Of a stretch of 64,000 bases of DNA, positions 17,731 to 25,772 are shown one piece after another. The notes beneath the pieces were generated by a model. It did no database searches and was not told the origin of the DNA. It was given only the letters and a program-made list of their open reading frames with translations. Both the position numbers and the translations under genes were made by a program. Source of the stretch: Rossellomorea aquimaris. Its GTDB lineage: Bacteria > Bacillota > Bacilli > Bacillales > Fictibacillaceae. The stretch lies in contig JAIVLN010000001.1 in NCBI GenBank assembly GCA_020524245.1, forward strand, positions 1,178,001-1,242,000. The letters are read 5' to 3'. Each line of letters begins with the position of its first letter. Positions within the stretch are counted from its first letter, which is position 1.

Positions 17731-19557
17731 ATGAGTGTGATCCTAATGAAACTCTTACAATTTTTAAAAAATCCGACGAACTTATACATATCCTTCATCA
17801 GCCTTTTAGGGTTGGCCATTGCAGGTTCAGTTTTGTATGAAAACTACAGTTTGATTTTACCCTTTGGTGTTTTTGCATTATTTTTAGCTTCAATCTTGTT
17901 GCTTGAATTTTATACCATCTTAATGCCACCGAAAGGCAATTCCCTTTCAATGGACTCGCCCGTCTATATTGCTTGCTTGTTCATCTTCGGGGTTGAAGCA
18001 TCCATTCAAGTCTTATTGGTATCATCCATCCTATTTATGGTCTTTCAAAGAAAAGCGGTTTGGTGGAAGCACGTATTTAATTTTGCTAATTATACATTGA
18101 TGATTGCAGGCTCTTATTTTGTTTTTCGACTTCTTGGCGGGGAACTAGGACAGGTTGCCATTGACAATCTCTTCCCTTATATCATAGCAACTTCTGTCTA
18201 TTTTATCGTGAATGTTGTCATTATTGGCTGTTACTTTCTAATTGCTTTGTCAGGGAGTGTTCGGAGCGAGATGCAAGGCATCATTCGAGAAGCCGCTTCC
18301 GGTTATTTAATTACGCTCGTCCTTTCTTTAATCCTATGTTTTTTGATAAAAGTGGAAGTGTATGTCGGATTGATCCTGTTTACTACAATGGGCTTTTTGT
18401 TATCCGTTGCGTTTAAGCAGTACTTTACCATCTATCAAACTGTTTCGAAAAAGGCGAACCGTGATTTTCTGACGGGTCTTTATAACCATGGGTATTTCAA
18501 GGAGCTTCTTGATTCTAAAGTGCAGGAAGCGATCAGCCAAGGCAAACCAATCAGTATGGCCATTCTCGACTTAGATGATTTTAAAAAGTACAATGATACA
18601 TTCGGACATTTGGAAGGCGATCAATTGCTGAAACAGGTTGGAGAACTGATTCAGAAAGAGAGCACACAAGATGATATCGTCGCACGATATGGCGGTGAAG
18701 AGTTTGTCATTCTCATGTCGAATACGTCCGAAAACCTCGCATATAAGCGTATGAATTCATTACGGAAAAAGATGAATGATACGTTCTATAAAGGTGTCGA
18801 GGTGCTGCCATATGGCTGTCTCTCTTTCTCCGCTGGCGTTTGTCAGTATCAAGAAGGCACCAGCTCCGACTTCTTATATCGAACGGACCAGGCGATGTAC
18901 ATTGCAAAAAGCAAAGGCAAAAATATGATCAGTCGCTATGAAGACGAGCAGCAGGAGATCAGCATCTTCGGGGAAGAGAAGATGAATATTGCGAAACGTC
19001 AAGTTGACATTTTTCTGACGAAGGACTTAATGACTTATCGGCACTCTAATCGAGTACATGATTATGCCGTGGAATTTGGAAAGCGTTTAGAACTGACAGA
19101 AAAAGAACGGTACCTACTCACACTTGGTTCTATTATTCACGATATCGGAAAAGTAGAGATTCCTAGAGAGTTGTTGACCAAGCCTAGCAAACTTACTTCT
19201 GAAGAGTGGGAACTAATGAAGAAGCACGTAACGTGGGGAAAGGATTGGATCCAATCCATTGAAGGCTTTGAAGACATCATACCGCTCGTTGAGCTCCATC
19301 ACGAGCGTTTCGATGGGAATGGCTATCCGTACGGAATGAAAGAGTACTCTATTCCAAAGCTCGCGAGAATACTTTGTATCGTCGACTCATTCGACGCGAT
19401 GACTACCGAACGACCATATCAACCGACAAAGACGTTCGAAGAAGCGTTTAGAGAGTTACGACGCTGCGCAGGAAGCCAATTTGACCCAGAATTAGTGGAG
19501 CCGTTTATTGAGATGGTTGAGGAATGTTATTTGGCTGAGGAAGAAGTGACGATTTAG
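17731..19557 (+). CDS. Membrane GGDEF and HD-GYP protein (cyclic-di-GMP turnover)
   Basis: A 608-residue protein with about six N-terminal transmembrane segments (residues 15-225), a GGDEF domain (about 235-395: DFLTGLYNHGYF, DLDDFKKYNDTFGHLEGD, active-site RYGGEEFVILM) and a C-terminal HD-GYP phosphodiesterase domain (about 405-600: HSNRVHDYA, IIHDIGKVEIP, LHHERFDGNGYPYG). Both active sites look intact (GGEEF; HD and GYP), so it could make and degrade cyclic-di-GMP. A second ATG at 17746, preceded by GTGTGATC, is an alternative start. Two riboswitch-like elements elsewhere in the window could read this messenger. Confidence 0.93.
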   Translation: MSVILMKLLQFLKNPTNLYISFISLLGLAIAGSVLYENYSLILPFGVFALFLASILLLEFYTILMPPKGNSLSMDSPVYIACLFIFGVEASIQVLLVSSILFMVFQRKAVWWKHVFNFANYTLMIAGSYFVFRLLGGELGQVAIDNLFPYIIATSVYFIVNVVIIGCYFLIALSGSVRSEMQGIIREAASGYLITLVLSLILCFLIKVEVYVGLILFTTMGFLLSVAFKQYFTIYQTVSKKANRDFLTGLYNHGYFKELLDSKVQEAISQGKPISMAILDLDDFKKYNDTFGHLEGDQLLKQVGELIQKESTQDDIVARYGGEEFVILMSNTSENLAYKRMNSLRKKMNDTFYKGVEVLPYGCLSFSAGVCQYQEGTSSDFLYRTDQAMYIAKSKGKNMISRYEDEQQEISIFGEEKMNIAKRQVDIFLTKDLMTYRHSNRVHDYAVEFGKRLELTEKERYLLTLGSIIHDIGKVEIPRELLTKPSKLTSEEWELMKKHVTWGKDWIQSIEGFEDIIPLVELHHERFDGNGYPYGMKEYSIPKLARILCIVDSFDAMTTERPYQPTKTFEEAFRELRRCAGSQFDPELVEPFIEMVEECYLAEEEVTI

Positions 19558-19577
19558 ATGTTAATATAGTGAAAGTT

Positions 19578-19605
19578 AAAAAACACTCTAAAGGGTGTTT
19601 TTTAT
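19578..19605 (+). terminator. Rho-independent terminator after the GGDEF/HD-GYP gene
   Basis: AAACACTCT and AGGGTGTTTTTTA form a short hairpin with a T run shortly after the stop codon at 19557. Confidence 0.7.
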
Positions 19606-19707
19606 TTGCCCCAATAAATGATAGTAAATTTCTACAAGTACTTCCTTTCCTTTTTCGATATCGCTATGCTAGTTTGAAAGAATCATTAACTAAAGGAGAT
19701 CTTTTTT

Positions 19708-20247
19708 ATGAAAAAGCTTATTGCCATCTTTTGTATTGTTAATATTTTCACACTAGTAGCTTGTACTGACCAAACAGAAAACGAGCCTAAAGAAAAACAA
19801 CCGACCGTTGAGGACAGCAAAATGAAGGTCAAATCTGCCACAGTTGAATTTCACGCAGCTCTTATTGAAGCAATCAACAAACATGATACGAGTATAAACA
19901 CATACTTGGAATTGAAAGAAAAAGCTGATGACGAAACAGCACACGAAAAGCCTACATATGCTGAAATTGAAACTTGGCAAAAACATGCTTCCGAGAATGC
20001 CCAGAAGGTAGCTGAAGCTGTTAAAGCTGTTAAAATTCCAGAGGCGTTTAAGGGGTTCATGTTTGAAAATGCTGAAAATGTAAGAGGTTCTCTACAATAT
20101 GCATATTCAAATTTACCAAGAGAACTGGAAGAATCAAATAAGACTGATAATTTCTACAAATTTTTCGATATGGCCCAAGAAACGTTGAACGAAATGTATT
20201 CGGAACTTCATATGGAAAAAGTCGATTTACGAAAAGATGTTGAATGA
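19708..20247 (+). CDS. Putative lipoprotein of unknown function
   Basis: A 179-residue protein with a lipoprotein signal: KKLIAIFCIVNIFTLVAC, lipobox LVAC with the cysteine at residue 19. The mature part is charged, mostly helical and contains no motif I recognise; KHASENAQKVAEAVKAVKIPEAFKG suggests a helical bundle. AAAGGAGATC precedes the ATG. It is monocistronic, with a weak hairpin (ACTGTCT and AGACAGT, 20247-20266) after the stop. It would be anchored to the outer face of the membrane. Confidence 0.65.
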   Translation: MKKLIAIFCIVNIFTLVACTDQTENEPKEKQPTVEDSKMKVKSATVEFHAALIEAINKHDTSINTYLELKEKADDETAHEKPTYAEIETWQKHASENAQKVAEAVKAVKIPEAFKGFMFENAENVRGSLQYAYSNLPRELEESNKTDNFYKFFDMAQETLNEMYSELHMEKVDLRKDVE

Positions 20248-20412
20248 CTGTCTCAATAAAGACAGTTGAATTCTTATTAGAAACTCATGATATCCAGTTT
20301 CGCTTACGGCGCATTTTCTTAGCTTGATTTCCGTATGGGATAGAATTGGTTTTTTGTTAGATTAATGGTATTATAGTTATAATTTGGTAGTATTTGAGAG
20401 GTGTGTTAAATC

Positions 20413-21861
20413 TTGAAGTACTTTGTAAAAGTAGTTTTGGGAGTAGCTCTGGCATGTACGATTACTATGGTCGGACACAGTGAAGTAAGTGCAGAGACTA
20501 TCTCCAATAAGTGTCAGTATACCCCTGTCAAAGGTGAAAACCCAGATATGAGCACAACGAATTGTTTACTGACTGAAGCTGCCTTAGTTAAGGATGTACC
20601 ACCTGAAATTGTGAAAGCAATTGCTGAGGGTGAATCTGGAAATTGGCGTCAGTTTGATAGTAAGGGGAATCCGATTGTCACAACGGATAATGGAATTGGA
20701 ATTATGCAAATCACAAATAAAGCAAACTATGATGAAGATAAGTTGAAGAATGATATTGTTTATAACATTGAAAAAGGTGTAGAAATCCTAGATTCAATGT
20801 TTCGTAGAAACGACCTACCGACTATTAATGCTGGTGATCGAGATGTCATTGAACATTGGTACTTTGCGGTCATGGCATACAATGGTACAAAACCTGTAAA
20901 CAGTCCCATCGTAAAGTCCACAGGTGAGAGAAACACAGAAGCTTACCAGGAGGAAGTCTTCAAGATTGTTAAAGATTACGGACTACTAGAGCTTCAAACG
21001 TTACCTTTCACAAAAGACGACTTCAAGTATGATAGCAACAGTGATGAGAATATCGAGTTTGTCACGAAGGAATATCGTTTTAACCTCCCGCTTACGAAAA
21101 CAAAGCATCACTTTATCTCAGGAGATGAAGTAAAGACAACCAACGGTACTCGTGTTCGGAAGGGGCCTTCCACAAACACGGATCAAGTAGGTTATTTAAA
21201 CGAGGGTTCAGTTGCCACCATCACCGGTTCGATTGAATATGAGCAAGTGAAGGATAGTAAAAACCACTTTGTTTGGATCCCCGTAAAAATAAGTGATGGC
21301 ACGACAGGCTATGTTCCGTCAAGTTACTTGAGATTCAAGTTCAATGATGTCCCTGTTGATCATTGGGCTGAAGACCATATCTACTTCCTCTATGACACTA
21401 CATACTTAAAGGGAGTTGGCGGAGGCAAGTTTGGTTTGGAACAAGGTTTAACTCGCGCCCATGCCGCTATTTTGATGAACCGAGCAAAGAACATCTCTAC
21501 TGAGAATCGACCTGATCCAGGATTTACAGATGTACCGAAAGGCCACAAATATTATGAGGATATTGCTGCCGCAGTAGATGAAGGGATCTTTGTTGGTGTT
21601 ACTGAATCTAAATTCGATCCAGATGCAACATTAACGAGAGCACAAATGGCTGTTGTTCTTCAACGGGTATATCAATTCTCCAAAGCATCTAAAGACCATC
21701 CATTCACCGATGTTAAAAACGGTGTATGGTATGATGATGCTGTAACTCGCTTATATGATGCTGGTATTACCGCTGGGGTAACAAAAACAAAATACGGACC
21801 TGATGAAACCATTACGCGTGAACAGTTTGCGGTCTTTATGGGACGCTCAATTCAATATTAG
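20413..21861 (+). CDS. SLH-anchored lytic transglycosylase with SH3 domain
   Basis: A 482-residue secreted wall protein starting at TTG (20413) with GAGAGGTG upstream. A signal peptide ends near HSEVSAETI (about residue 30). Residues 45-195 form an SLT-type transglycosylase (AIAEGESGNWRQF with the catalytic Glu, NGIGIMQITN, HWYFAVMAYNGTK). An SH3b domain (about 240-310) has GTRVRKGPSTNTDQVGYLNEG. Three SLH modules fill 315-482 (TRAHAAILMNRA, TRAQMAVVLQR, TREQFAVFMGR) and would hold it to the wall polymer. It likely cleaves peptidoglycan glycan strands in remodelling or spore processes. Confidence 0.9.
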   Translation: MKYFVKVVLGVALACTITMVGHSEVSAETISNKCQYTPVKGENPDMSTTNCLLTEAALVKDVPPEIVKAIAEGESGNWRQFDSKGNPIVTTDNGIGIMQITNKANYDEDKLKNDIVYNIEKGVEILDSMFRRNDLPTINAGDRDVIEHWYFAVMAYNGTKPVNSPIVKSTGERNTEAYQEEVFKIVKDYGLLELQTLPFTKDDFKYDSNSDENIEFVTKEYRFNLPLTKTKHHFISGDEVKTTNGTRVRKGPSTNTDQVGYLNEGSVATITGSIEYEQVKDSKNHFVWIPVKISDGTTGYVPSSYLRFKFNDVPVDHWAEDHIYFLYDTTYLKGVGGGKFGLEQGLTRAHAAILMNRAKNISTENRPDPGFTDVPKGHKYYEDIAAAVDEGIFVGVTESKFDPDATLTRAQMAVVLQRVYQFSKASKDHPFTDVKNGVWYDDAVTRLYDAGITAGVTKTKYGPDETITREQFAVFMGRSIQY

Positions 21862-21877
21862 AGAATTAACCAAGTTA

Positions 21878-21928
21878 AAAAAGGATTGCCATAAGTCATA
21901 CACAGTGACTTATAGGCAATCCTTTTCA
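21878..21928. terminator. Strong bidirectional terminator
   Basis: AAAAGGATTGCC and GGCAATCCTTTT, with a further inner stem TAAGTCA and TGACTTA, form a long hairpin flanked by A and T runs between two convergent SLH-protein genes. Confidence 0.9.
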
Positions 21929-21947
21929 TTTGATTTAAGATACGCTT

Positions 21948-24900
21948 TTATTCATTAAACTTTAACTTTGTCAGCAATCGAGATATGACCGTTGCGGATT
22001 CTGCTCTTGTCACCTCATCAGTTGGTGCCAGCGTATCTTTCGTCTTTCCATTTACAATATTTTGAGCGATGGCGATTGAAAGACTTTCCTTTGCCCAGGA
22101 ACTGACTTTGTTTCCATCTTTAAATTTGGACAGCACTTTAGTGTTTGCTACTTGGTCTCCATTGACCATTTCAAGAGCTCGTATAGACATGGTGATCATT
22201 TCTTCACGTGTAAGTGTATCGCTAGGTCTAAAGCTTCCGTCCGTGTAACCTTTGATCAAGTTGGCTTCATAAGCAGCCTGAACCACTTCACTGTACCATT
22301 TAGATTCATCTACATCATGAAAGATGTTTTTATTCGCATTTTCATCTGCCAGAAGTCCTAATGCACGAGTAATCATTGCTGCAAACTCAGCTCGATTGAC
22401 TGACCTTTCCGGTTTGAATTCTGTTTCGCTAACCCCATTTACAATCAATCTGGAGACTAATTCGTCAATATAATCCTTGGACCAATGATCAACTGTATCG
22501 GTAAAATGTTTTACCGGTGCTTTGACTAGCGAATAGATACTATTACCATTACGGTAGAACACCGCCCAGTATTGACCGTTTTCATCTTGTTCAATCTTAG
22601 TTGGTACGGATTGATAAGTCTTTTTAATCGGATCCAACACTACGACCGTTAAATTTTCTGTAGTAGATGGATCTTTGATCGGAATTCTCCGCTCAACAAA
22701 CTCTTTTCCATAAGAGGTAACTTTAGAGGATTTTCCGTTTTCAACAATATGAACTGAAAAGTCAATTGGATGACTGAGCATTTCTAGCGCTTGTTGTTCA
22801 GCAATCTCGGAAATACTTTGTAATGTTTCTCCATATACTTTTTTGATGGTCACTTGAATATAGGAATCTTCCTCATTCGAATAAGCATCAATCGTATTAA
22901 TAGGGAGCTTGAAGGACCCTGATTGGCTTTCAACATAGAAAGCTTCTTCTCCTGTTCCATTCATTTCCTTAATAATCGCTTCGTGTATATTTAGTGTTAT
23001 ATTTTTATTATTCTGTTTATACTTATAAATTTTTTGGTTTGCAGTACCACTTGCTTCGATACCAGCCTTTTCGATGGTCTGTAAATCTGTTGGAACGATC
23101 TCTCCAGGAGTATCATCGATTACAGATTGGAATTTAGCTATTCCGGATTGCTTATCCTTTGCAAAGGCTTGTACCGAAAATGTAACGTTTTCTCCAATCC
23201 ATTGTTGATAATTCTCTTCTGCTAGAGTAAATTGTATATTTTCCACGGTACCACCAATCGGAAGAGCCTCAGACATTTCGCCTGTTTGATAATACAATTT
23301 ATAAAAATCGGCTTTTACCTCATCCCATTTAAACACGAGGTTATTATCTCCATCTTTCGTTACAGAGAAATTTGGCGGAACATTTGGTTTGAATGTATAC
23401 GTGTAAGGAACTTTCTCAGAAGTATATGTTCCAACTACAGATTGCACATAAAATGTTAAGGTATGTCCTGCCCATTTACTATGATCTGCTTCAGCTATTG
23501 TAAACTGCGTATCAACAAGATCCGTCGGACCTAAAGGTTGACTCTCCGTCATATCCTCCGTTTTGTAAGAAAGCTTGTAGTGATCTGCAGTTGCCCCATC
23601 CCATCGAAGTTGGAATTTGTTTTCTTCATCTACTTCTCCCGAAGGTTCAGAAGGTTTTCCATCAATCAAATTTTGTACACTATTAAACTTATAGATGGAC
23701 TGATTTTCTGGTACGTACAAAAATACATTTCCTTCTTTATTGATGGAGGCATGCGCCACTGTATAAGGGAATGTTGCTGCTTTTACCATATCATTGGTTT
23801 TGGCATATACCCCTTTTGTAGAAATGACATAATCAGTGGACACATTTAAAATATCTTCGTTATAATTCCACATCTCATTTGTTAGATCGGTCTCAGATAT
23901 TTTTTGTTTTGCATAGTAAACGTATTGTCCATCGACCACTACCTTACGCTTAGGAAAAGAAAATCCATAACCATCATCATAATCCGTTTGGCGAACATCT
24001 AATATATCATTCGTGTTGAGTGCAAATAGATGGGAACCTGATGAAGCAGATTCAGCAATATATAAAGTGCCATTTTCACCATTAAACTCAATGTCTGGAT
24101 CACTATACATATACTTATTCGTTCGCAAACCTTCTGCAATTACGGATTCTGAGTTATTGGCTAGATCCACCTTGTAGACCTTTGTCCATGCATCTTCCAA
24201 CACATAGAATAAAGTATTTCCATCCGTTGCGATACGGTAAGGGTTCTGATTTGTTTTCACTTTCGATTTTGCCCCTGTACTTAAATCAATAACTTCAACA
24301 AAAGTGCTTCCGGATCCAGAAATGTATATTTTTTGATTTACAAGATCAATGTCAGAAGGAAGTGAAACCACAGTCTGTTCTTCTTCTACCGTGAAAGTAG
24401 TTGAATCAATCGTAAATAACGTATTCGTTAATTTTGAGATGGCATATATCTTGCCATTAACATCATCCAAAGCCCAGTCCGTAATGTTTGCATTTAAAAT
24501 TAATTTTTGATTGAAATTTGTATAGGTACCTGTTTCAAGTGTAGTCGGTAACTCAAAGCCTTCTTTATGTATTGTCGTTCTGTTGGAATCAAACATGTAA
24601 ATCTCGTTCATAGACGGAACAAGCAAAAATTCTGTTTCAAAAGGTAAGTCTGATACTTTATGAAATTCATCTCGGTCAAAAATTGCTGTTTCACTGAATA
24701 CAAATTGGTCCGTATAACCGGTGATCGTACCACCATAAAATCCATTAATTTGTGTTAGGTCTTCTTTTTTTAAGCTGCGTGCTGCATAAAAGACTTCATC
24801 ATCATCGGTAAATACCTTTCTTTTAGGATATGAAAATCCATATCCCTCATCAAAAGTTGATTGTGAAAGGATACTGCCATCCGTTAACGAAATTTTATAA

Positions 24901-25472
24901 ATGTCCGAACCGGAAGATCCCGATTCCGCTACATAAAGAACGTCTGGTTCATTGGATATTAAGTCTGGTTCATAGAAGGTATCGGAATTCAATTCAGGTA
25001 CATCCAAGAAAGTCTCTTCTTTTGTAAACAAGTCAACAATGCGAACCTCACTGTGCTGATCATAGGCATAATATAGCTTTCCATCCAATACCTCGATACT
25101 GTATGGTGATTGGGATAAAGATATCATTTCATCCACTTCAAAAGTCAAAAGGTTAACCTTCGCAACTTTATTTTGATCTTGCATGGAAACCCACAGTGTG
25201 TCTCCCTCTAAATCCAGATCACTTAACTGCGTAGCACCTAAAGATACCTTGTTCGTAATTTCGAATGTCTCTCTGGATATGATCAATACGTTCCCTTCAT
25301 CTGTAAGCGCATAGATGGATCCTTTGATCTCATCCAAAACCCAACCCTCCAACTGTGCATGGATCTTTAATTCTTGTTCTGTATCTACCGCCATTGCTTT
25401 CGGAGTTTGATAGCCAACTAAAGTTCCCAAAATGAGTATGGCTGCCAACACTCCATTCATAAGTTTCTTCAT
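21948..25472 (-). CDS. Large SLH-domain surface protein with propeller-like repeats
   Basis: A secreted protein of about 1174 residues from the ATG at 25472, chosen because a GGGGGAA site and a normal signal peptide (KKLMNGVLAAILILGTLVGYQ) begin there. Residues about 30-640 contain two internally similar halves (EGWVLDEIKGSIYALTDEGN versus TDWALDDVNGKIYAISKLTN; later SSGSDIYKISLTDGS versus SSGSHLFALNTND), as in a beta-propeller. Two fibronectin-III-like repeats (about 640-815, KLSYKTEDMTESQPLGPTD versus KLYYQTGEMSEALPIGGT) and an unassigned domain follow. Three SLH modules close the protein. A cyclic-di-GMP riboswitch-like leader precedes it, suggesting a role in attachment or biofilm. Confidence 0.85.
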   Translation of the reverse strand: MKKLMNGVLAAILILGTLVGYQTPKAMAVDTEQELKIHAQLEGWVLDEIKGSIYALTDEGNVLIISRETFEITNKVSLGATQLSDLDLEGDTLWVSMQDQNKVAKVNLLTFEVDEMISLSQSPYSIEVLDGKLYYAYDQHSEVRIVDLFTKEETFLDVPELNSDTFYEPDLISNEPDVLYVAESGSSGSDIYKISLTDGSILSQSTFDEGYGFSYPKRKVFTDDDEVFYAARSLKKEDLTQINGFYGGTITGYTDQFVFSETAIFDRDEFHKVSDLPFETEFLLVPSMNEIYMFDSNRTTIHKEGFELPTTLETGTYTNFNQKLILNANITDWALDDVNGKIYAISKLTNTLFTIDSTTFTVEEEQTVVSLPSDIDLVNQKIYISGSGSTFVEVIDLSTGAKSKVKTNQNPYRIATDGNTLFYVLEDAWTKVYKVDLANNSESVIAEGLRTNKYMYSDPDIEFNGENGTLYIAESASSGSHLFALNTNDILDVRQTDYDDGYGFSFPKRKVVVDGQYVYYAKQKISETDLTNEMWNYNEDILNVSTDYVISTKGVYAKTNDMVKAATFPYTVAHASINKEGNVFLYVPENQSIYKFNSVQNLIDGKPSEPSGEVDEENKFQLRWDGATADHYKLSYKTEDMTESQPLGPTDLVDTQFTIAEADHSKWAGHTLTFYVQSVVGTYTSEKVPYTYTFKPNVPPNFSVTKDGDNNLVFKWDEVKADFYKLYYQTGEMSEALPIGGTVENIQFTLAEENYQQWIGENVTFSVQAFAKDKQSGIAKFQSVIDDTPGEIVPTDLQTIEKAGIEASGTANQKIYKYKQNNKNITLNIHEAIIKEMNGTGEEAFYVESQSGSFKLPINTIDAYSNEEDSYIQVTIKKVYGETLQSISEIAEQQALEMLSHPIDFSVHIVENGKSSKVTSYGKEFVERRIPIKDPSTTENLTVVVLDPIKKTYQSVPTKIEQDENGQYWAVFYRNGNSIYSLVKAPVKHFTDTVDHWSKDYIDELVSRLIVNGVSETEFKPERSVNRAEFAAMITRALGLLADENANKNIFHDVDESKWYSEVVQAAYEANLIKGYTDGSFRPSDTLTREEMITMSIRALEMVNGDQVANTKVLSKFKDGNKVSSWAKESLSIAIAQNIVNGKTKDTLAPTDEVTRAESATVISRLLTKLKFNE

Positions 25473-25504
25473 CCCACATTCCCCCCTAAAAATATAAGCA
25501 TGAA

Positions 25505-25603
25505 AAGATATGCAAAGCACAGATAAGCAGAATTAAACGATTGTAACAAAATAGTGCATTAGACCCGTAGCTTTGCATCATCAACTTTCATTCATTTTGC
25601 CTT
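25505..25603 (-). promoter_or_regulatory. Probable c-di-GMP-I (GEMM) riboswitch, degenerate
   Basis: On the minus strand the leader of the SLH gene reads AAAAAAAGGCAAAATG, then a GAAA tetraloop (GAATGAAAGTTG), then the highly conserved core GATGCAAAGCTACGGGTCTA. This matches the 5' half of the GEMM/c-di-GMP-I aptamer (consensus GACGCAAAGCYnnGGGTCTA). The 3' half lacks the usual GCCAG-GTTGCC closing strand, so the fold is incomplete or divergent. A TTGACA hexamer at 25658-25653 would start transcription just upstream. The core match is direct observation; function is inferred. Confidence 0.55.
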
Positions 25604-25725
25604 TTTTTCAGATTTTTAGCACTAAGGTAATGTTCCTATTAGAGGGATATTTTGTCAATAATTGTTTTATGTTTTAAATCAAAATAGGTTATTATGGAGG
25701 AAAAGTAGAGCTTCAACAAATAAAA

Positions 25726-25757
25726 AAACCCTTAAAGGTTGAATCCTTTAAGGGTAT
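25726..25757 (-). terminator. Terminator of the M14 peptidase gene
   Basis: On the minus strand ACCCTTAAAGG and CCTTTAAGGGT form an 11-bp hairpin followed by seven T, 16 bases past the stop codon of the carboxypeptidase-like gene. Confidence 0.88.
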
Positions 25758-25772
25758 CTCAAACTTTAGCGT

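Noticed and set aside
20247-20266. Strong terminator after the 19.7-kb lipoprotein gene
   Set aside because: The hairpin ACTGTCT/AGACAGT is short and has no T run, so it was mentioned only as weak.
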